Of a DNA stretch of 64,000 nucleotides, positions 63,759 through 64,000 are shown piece by piece. The DNA is taken from NCBI GenBank assembly GCA_947846985.1, contig CANTUZ010000023.1:2499677-2563676 (forward strand). The letters are read 5' to 3'. Source of the stretch: Fratercula arctica (Eukaryota > Chordata > Aves > Charadriiformes > Alcidae). The notes below the pieces were generated by a model that made no database searches, had not been told where the DNA came from, and was given only the letters and a program-made list of their open reading frames with translations. A program made the position numbers and the translations under genes. Each line of letters begins with the position of its first letter. Position 1 is the first letter of the stretch.

Positions 63759-64000
63759 GAAATCTCCCTGTGGCTCTTGGAAAACAAATCTTATAAGTCG
63801 TGAAATATTGAAGTTTGCATCGCACACATGATGGCCGGGGGCTGCTGTGGGGAATAGCCCCCTTCGTCGCTGCCCCACGGCCCGCGGCGTGAGAGCAGCC
63901 CCCCGGGACGGGCAGCGAGGGGCAGTTCCTGCCCATCCCCGGGCTATCGCCGGCGGCACTTCCACCAATACTAACCGGGCTGCTCATTACAGGAGGGTTT

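Larger units (their letters stand above)
60871..64000. other. Right-end region without a recognisable gene
   Basis: About 3.1 kb. It holds an AT-rich AAATAAACC patch near 61320, a GGAAATTAT-poor GC-rich middle, and homopolymer or G-rich repeats listed separately. In mammals ADRB3 lies beyond EIF4EBP1, but no adrenergic-receptor sequence is visible here. All open frames lack domain signatures. Confidence 0.4.

Noticed and set aside
60564..64000. Possible ADRB3 or other neighbour at the right end, expected from mammalian gene order
   Set aside because: No seven-transmembrane or receptor motif is visible in any frame; the open frames are low-complexity and uninformative.

Overview
The window is vertebrate nuclear DNA, almost certainly from a bird and probably from a GC-rich microchromosome. 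It carries multi-exon genes with consensus splice sites, CpG-rich promoters, poly(A) signals and many GC-rich minisatellites, with no prokaryotic operons and few interspersed repeats. The gene order is DDHD2(-) BAG4(-) LSM1(+) GRK5-like(+) STAR(+) ASH2L(-) NODAL(+) EIF4EBP1(-). It matches human 8p11.23 around STAR/LSM1/BAG4/DDHD2 and, from memory, chicken chromosome 22. Two genes here are absent from the human locus: a GRK5-like kinase and a NODAL gene next to EIF4EBP1.

Layout. At 0.5-2.2 kb lie the first two coding exons of DDHD2; the rest is beyond the left edge. At 8.3-12.8 kb is BAG4, which shares a 234-bp CCAAT-rich bidirectional promoter with LSM1 (13.1-16.0 kb). At 17.8-26.3 kb is a complete 16-exon GRK, behind a CRE-bearing GC-rich promoter. 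At 29.8-32.4 kb is STAR (7 exons), with a GATA/TATA-like proximal promoter and an upstream array of GATA-type motifs at 10-bp spacing. STAR and ASH2L converge on a large imperfect palindrome (32.5-32.8 kb). ASH2L (33.7-43.4 kb) has 17 predicted exons, including one candidate 18-nt microexon. NODAL (44.6-46.4 kb, 3 exons) is head to head with ASH2L. EIF4EBP1 (53.6-60.2 kb, 3 exons) follows on the minus strand. The last 3.8 kb shows no gene I can support.

I reconstructed every exon from reading-frame continuity plus splice sites. Reading phase holds throughout, giving complete proteins of 359 (BAG4), 133 (LSM1), 593 (GRK5-like), 283 (STAR), 620 or 614 (ASH2L with or without the microexon), 386 (NODAL) and 116 (EIF4EBP1) residues.

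The genes do not form one pathway; they are an ancient syntenic block. The functions touched are lipid hydrolysis (DDHD2), HSP70 co-chaperoning and death-receptor silencing (BAG4), mRNA decay (LSM1), GPCR desensitisation (GRK5-like), mitochondrial cholesterol import (STAR), H3K4 methylation (ASH2L), embryonic axis and left-right signalling (NODAL) and mTORC1-controlled translation (EIF4EBP1). Minisatellites sit at the 5' end or in intron 1 of six of the eight genes. They create long open frames that are not genes.
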